Below the pieces are notes generated by a model. That model ran no database searches. It had not been told where the DNA came from and saw only the letters and a program-made list of their open reading frames with translations. Position numbers and translations under genes: made by a program. Shown here in pieces: positions 39,399 to 41,642 of a stretch of DNA of 41,642 bases. Every line of letters starts with the position of its first letter. Position 1 is the first letter of the stretch. Source of the stretch: JBBKXP01 sp038251315 (GTDB lineage: Bacteria; Pseudomonadota; Alphaproteobacteria; Rhodobacterales; Rhodobacteraceae); assembly GCA_038251315.1 (NCBI GenBank), contig JBBSBK010000023.1:1-41642 (forward strand), given 5' to 3'.

Positions 39399-40460
39399 AT
39401 GCGGGCGGCATTGGAAGCTTTTGCACGTGAGGCCGGGTTTGCAAAGATCGGCGTTTGCCGGCCCGATGCGGCGCCGGAAACGGCAGCGCGGCTGGCTACC
39501 TTTATCGCTGCAGGGCGGCACGGCCAAATGGGGTGGATGGCCGACCGGATGTCGTGGCGTGGCGATCCGACAGCGCTGTGGCCGGCGGCCCGGTCGGTCA
39601 TCATGCTGGCCGAAAGTTATACCCCCGACCACGATCCGCTTGCAATTCTCAACCAGCGAGATCGCGGCGCGGTTTCCGTTTATGCGGAGGGGCGCGATTA
39701 TCACGACGTGGTGAAAAAACGGCTCAAGGTCGTAGGACGCTGGCTGATCGACCGGGAGCCGGGAGCCGAGATCAAGGTTTTCGTCGATACCGCTCCGGTC
39801 ATGGAAAAGCCGCTGGCACAGGCGGCAGGGTTGGGCTGGCAGGGCAAGCATACCAATCTTTTAGGCCGCGATCTGGGCAATTGGGTGTTTCTGGGGGCCA
39901 TATTCACGACCGTGGAAATTGACCCTGACAAGGCCGAAGTCGATCATTGCGGCAGTTGCACTGCTTGTCTGGACATCTGCCCGACCGCCGCCTTTCCCGC
40001 CCCCTATGAACTGGATGCACGGCGCTGCATTTCATATCTGACCATCGAACATCGCGGACCGGTGGATTTGGAATTGCGCGCCCTGATGGGAAACCGGATT
40101 TATGGCTGCGACGATTGTCTGGCGGTCTGCCCGTGGAACAAATTCGCCGCTGCAGGTCGCGATGCACGACTTGCCGCGCGGGCGGATATGCGCGCGCCGC
40201 CGCTGGCCGAGCTCGCCACGCTGGATGATGCGGCGTTTCGCTCAAGGTTCTCGGGTAGCCCAGTCAAACGGATCGGACGCAACCGGTTCGTACGTAATGT
40301 GCTCTATGCCATCGGGAACTCCGCCGACCCGGCCTTGCGCGGCGTGGCGCAGGGGCTGACCGGCGATCCCGATGCTGCGGTGGCCGATGCAGCCCGTTGG
40401 GCCGCCGCCCGGTTGGGCGGGCCGGATGATGCCGATTTCCGGCCGATTCCGCAGGAGTGA
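39399..40460 (+). CDS. queG: Epoxyqueuosine reductase
   Basis: 353 residues, cytoplasmic. It carries out the last step of queuosine synthesis on tRNA, reducing epoxyqueuosine with cobalamin and two 4Fe-4S clusters. The clusters bind Cys184, Cys187, Cys190 and Cys194 (CGSCTACLDICP) and Cys237, Cys240 and Cys244 (CDDCLAVCPWN), with Cys210 as a likely further ligand. The catalytic Asp is probably Asp130 (VDTAPVMEK). LGWQGKHTNLL is also conserved. C-terminal HEAT-like repeats (ALRGVAQGLTGDPDAAVADA) fit tRNA binding. The start is ATG 39399, directly after the palindromic element. Confidence 0.95.
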   Translation: MRAALEAFAREAGFAKIGVCRPDAAPETAARLATFIAAGRHGQMGWMADRMSWRGDPTALWPAARSVIMLAESYTPDHDPLAILNQRDRGAVSVYAEGRDYHDVVKKRLKVVGRWLIDREPGAEIKVFVDTAPVMEKPLAQAAGLGWQGKHTNLLGRDLGNWVFLGAIFTTVEIDPDKAEVDHCGSCTACLDICPTAAFPAPYELDARRCISYLTIEHRGPVDLELRALMGNRIYGCDDCLAVCPWNKFAAAGRDARLAARADMRAPPLAELATLDDAAFRSRFSGSPVKRIGRNRFVRNVLYAIGNSADPALRGVAQGLTGDPDAAVADAARWAAARLGGPDDADFRPIPQE

Positions 40461-40510
40461 TGCGCAAAGGCCGCCGTCGTGCTATTGTGCAAAGCCTAGG
40501 AGGAGCTGCC

Positions 40511-40696
40511 ATGCAACGTCACCTGACCGACACCCCCCGTTCCCATGACTCCACGATCCGGCTGCGCGAATTCCTGCGTCTTGCCCGGACCGGAGCCGCC
40601 AACCCGGCGAATTCCGCACTGGTCCGTCAAGGCCGCGCCCCACGCGTGGCCCGTCTGCGCGAGTTTCTGCGAATTGACCGGGGGCGTCTTGCCTAG
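40511..40696 (+). CDS. 61-residue basic protein with internal RLREFLR repeat
   Basis: The strong ribosome site AGGAGGAG lies about eight bases before ATG 40511. RLREFLRL (residues 17-24) and RLREFLRI (48-55) repeat, 31 residues apart. At DNA level the two copies (40559-40588 and 40652-40681) differ mainly at silent third positions, which argues that the protein sequence is under selection. The protein is Arg-rich with no membrane helix or signal, so possibly two amphipathic helices binding nucleic acid or a partner. I do not recognise it. It lies between queG and the DMT exporter, 50 and 62 bases away. Confidence 0.65.
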   Translation: MQRHLTDTPRSHDSTIRLREFLRLARTGAANPANSALVRQGRAPRVARLREFLRIDRGRLA

Positions 40697-40758
40697 GGCA
40701 TTCCGGGGTTCAATCCGTTTTGCGACGAGCCTAAGGTGCCCCTGAAAGGGGGCCTGCG

Positions 40759-41642
40759 ATGCAGCCACTGCGCGGTATTGCCTTCAAGGTCATCTCGGTC
40801 TGCATCTTCGTTTGCATGGCCAGCATTGTCAAAGCCGTGGCAGACCATGTCCCGCCGGGGCAGGCGGTGTTTTTTCGGTCCTTCTTTGCCATGCCGGTCA
40901 TCGTCGTCTGGCTGCTGCTGCGCCGCGAATTGCACGGCGGGCTGCGCACTGCCAATCCGATGGGCCACGTCTGGCGCGGATTGGTGGGGACATCGGCGAT
41001 GGGGCTGGGGTTTGCCGGATTGGGCCTGTTGCCGCTGCCCGAAGTGACCGCCATCGGCTATGCCGCGCCGATCCTTGTCGTCGTTTTTGCGGCGATGTTC
41101 CTGAACGAAAAGGTGCGGGCATTTCGGCTGTCTGCCGTGGCGTTGGGCCTTGTTGGTGTCATGATTGTATTGTCGCCGCGATTGTCGGTAGGAACCGGGA
41201 TGGATCAGGGGCAGACGTTGGGCGCGGTCGTGGTCTTAGGCGGTGCGTTCTGCGCTGCACTGGCGCAGGTGTTCGTTCGCAAACTGGTCGCGACCGAAGG
41301 GACGGCGGCCATCGTGTTTTGGTTTTCGGTCACCGCGTCGTGCCTGTCACTGGTGACGATTGGATGGGGCTGGGTCTGGCCGACACCGGGCGAATTCGCG
41401 TTGCTGGTGCTGTGTGGCGTGTTGGGCGGGATCGGGCAGATATTCCTGACCACAAGTTACCGTCACGCTGACGCATCCCTGATCGCGCCTTTCGAATATA
41501 CGTCGATGCTGCTGGCGCTGGGTGTCGGGTATTTCGTGTTCGACGAGGTGCCGACATGGACGATGCTGGGCGGTGCAGCGGTAGTGATTTCGGCCGGCGT
41601 GCTGATCATCTGGCGCGAACGGGCGCTGGGGCTGGAACGGGC
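40759..41642 (+). CDS. DMT-superfamily (EamA) transporter, 3' end cut by window
   Basis: At least 294 residues with about ten hydrophobic helices in two EamA repeats. The first repeat starts GIAFKVISVCIFVCMASIVKAVADHVPPGQAVFFRSFFAMP, and its closing helix region has LPLPEVTAIGYAAPILVVVFAAMFLNEKV. The second has the equivalent HADASLIAPFEYTSMLLALGVGYFVFDEVP. Family members export amino acids or other metabolites from the cytoplasm; the substrate cannot be predicted. AAAGGGGG precedes ATG 40759. The frame is still open at the last base, but the protein is close to full length (about 300 residues). Confidence 0.9.
   Translation, partial: MQPLRGIAFKVISVCIFVCMASIVKAVADHVPPGQAVFFRSFFAMPVIVVWLLLRRELHGGLRTANPMGHVWRGLVGTSAMGLGFAGLGLLPLPEVTAIGYAAPILVVVFAAMFLNEKVRAFRLSAVALGLVGVMIVLSPRLSVGTGMDQGQTLGAVVVLGGAFCAALAQVFVRKLVATEGTAAIVFWFSVTASCLSLVTIGWGWVWPTPGEFALLVLCGVLGGIGQIFLTTSYRHADASLIAPFEYTSMLLALGVGYFVFDEVPTWTMLGGAAVVISAGVLIIWRERALGLER

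Noticed and set aside
1..41642. CRISPR arrays, rRNA genes, prophage genes, toxin-antitoxin pairs or known riboswitch folds
   Set aside because: I looked for spaced repeats, rRNA landmarks, phage structural genes and conserved riboswitch cores and saw none; only short repeats listed above were found.

Overview
The window is high-GC DNA, and the gene families and their arrangement point to an alphaproteobacterium of the Rhodobacteraceae (Roseobacter-like group). Signs of this are many ABC importers with periplasmic binding proteins, a Hint-domain protein, a gltD/gltB operon with extra secreted-protein genes, and a short CCCCCGGAGTATTT-type intergenic element. I worked from the sequence alone, so every family name rests on motifs and gene order, not on database searches.

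Left part (1-26.8 kb): nutrient uptake and catabolism. (i) 1-5582 holds a sugar importer in the order binding protein, ATPase, permease, permease. This matches the E. coli ytfQ-ytfR-ytfT-yjfF galactofuranose system. A LacI-type regulator is divergent from it, and a 13-bp palindrome lies between them. (ii) 5851-17427 is a co-directional run of 13 genes read leftward: acetoin-dehydrogenase-type acoA-acoB-acoC, a VOC protein, diaminopropionate ammonia-lyase, an amino-acid ABC importer (binding protein, two permeases, ATPase) with a GlcG/HbpS-like protein inside it, a gamma-glutamyltranspeptidase-fold hydrolase and two short-chain dehydrogenases. An Lrp/AsnC regulator is divergent from acoA. Tight spacing suggests one operon for an amino-acid-like substrate that I cannot name. 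(iii) 18051-22642 is a BMP/nucleoside-type ABC importer. Divergent from it are a lactonase-like metallo-beta-lactamase-fold enzyme and an M20-peptidase homologue whose metal ligands are largely substituted. (iv) 24.8-26.8 kb is scarred DNA. It has a possible IS3-type transposase scrap, a membrane-anchored coiled-coil protein of unknown function, a frameshifted IS66-type tnpA with a 14-codon tnpB stub, and an AT-rich tail that ends at the 3' end of tRNA-Leu(CAG).

Right part (26.8-41.6 kb): mostly housekeeping genes read rightward. They are an NDUFA9-like NAD(P)-binding protein, uppP, the operon gltD - two secreted paralogues - GFA protein - gltB (every junction overlapping), a Hint-domain protein, mtgA, a glutathione S-transferase, queG, a 61-residue protein with an internal repeat, and a DMT exporter cut by the window edge. 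The upstream region of gltD carries four TCAGC boxes at near-helical spacing.

The change at the tRNA gene from catabolic and IS-scarred DNA to core genes suggests that the left part was gained next to tRNA-Leu. No integrase or att duplication is visible. The best candidates for undescribed biology are the 13-gene catabolic cluster, the importer/lactonase/M20-variant locus, the secreted paralogue pair inside the glutamate synthase operon, the coiled-coil protein and the 61-residue repeat protein.
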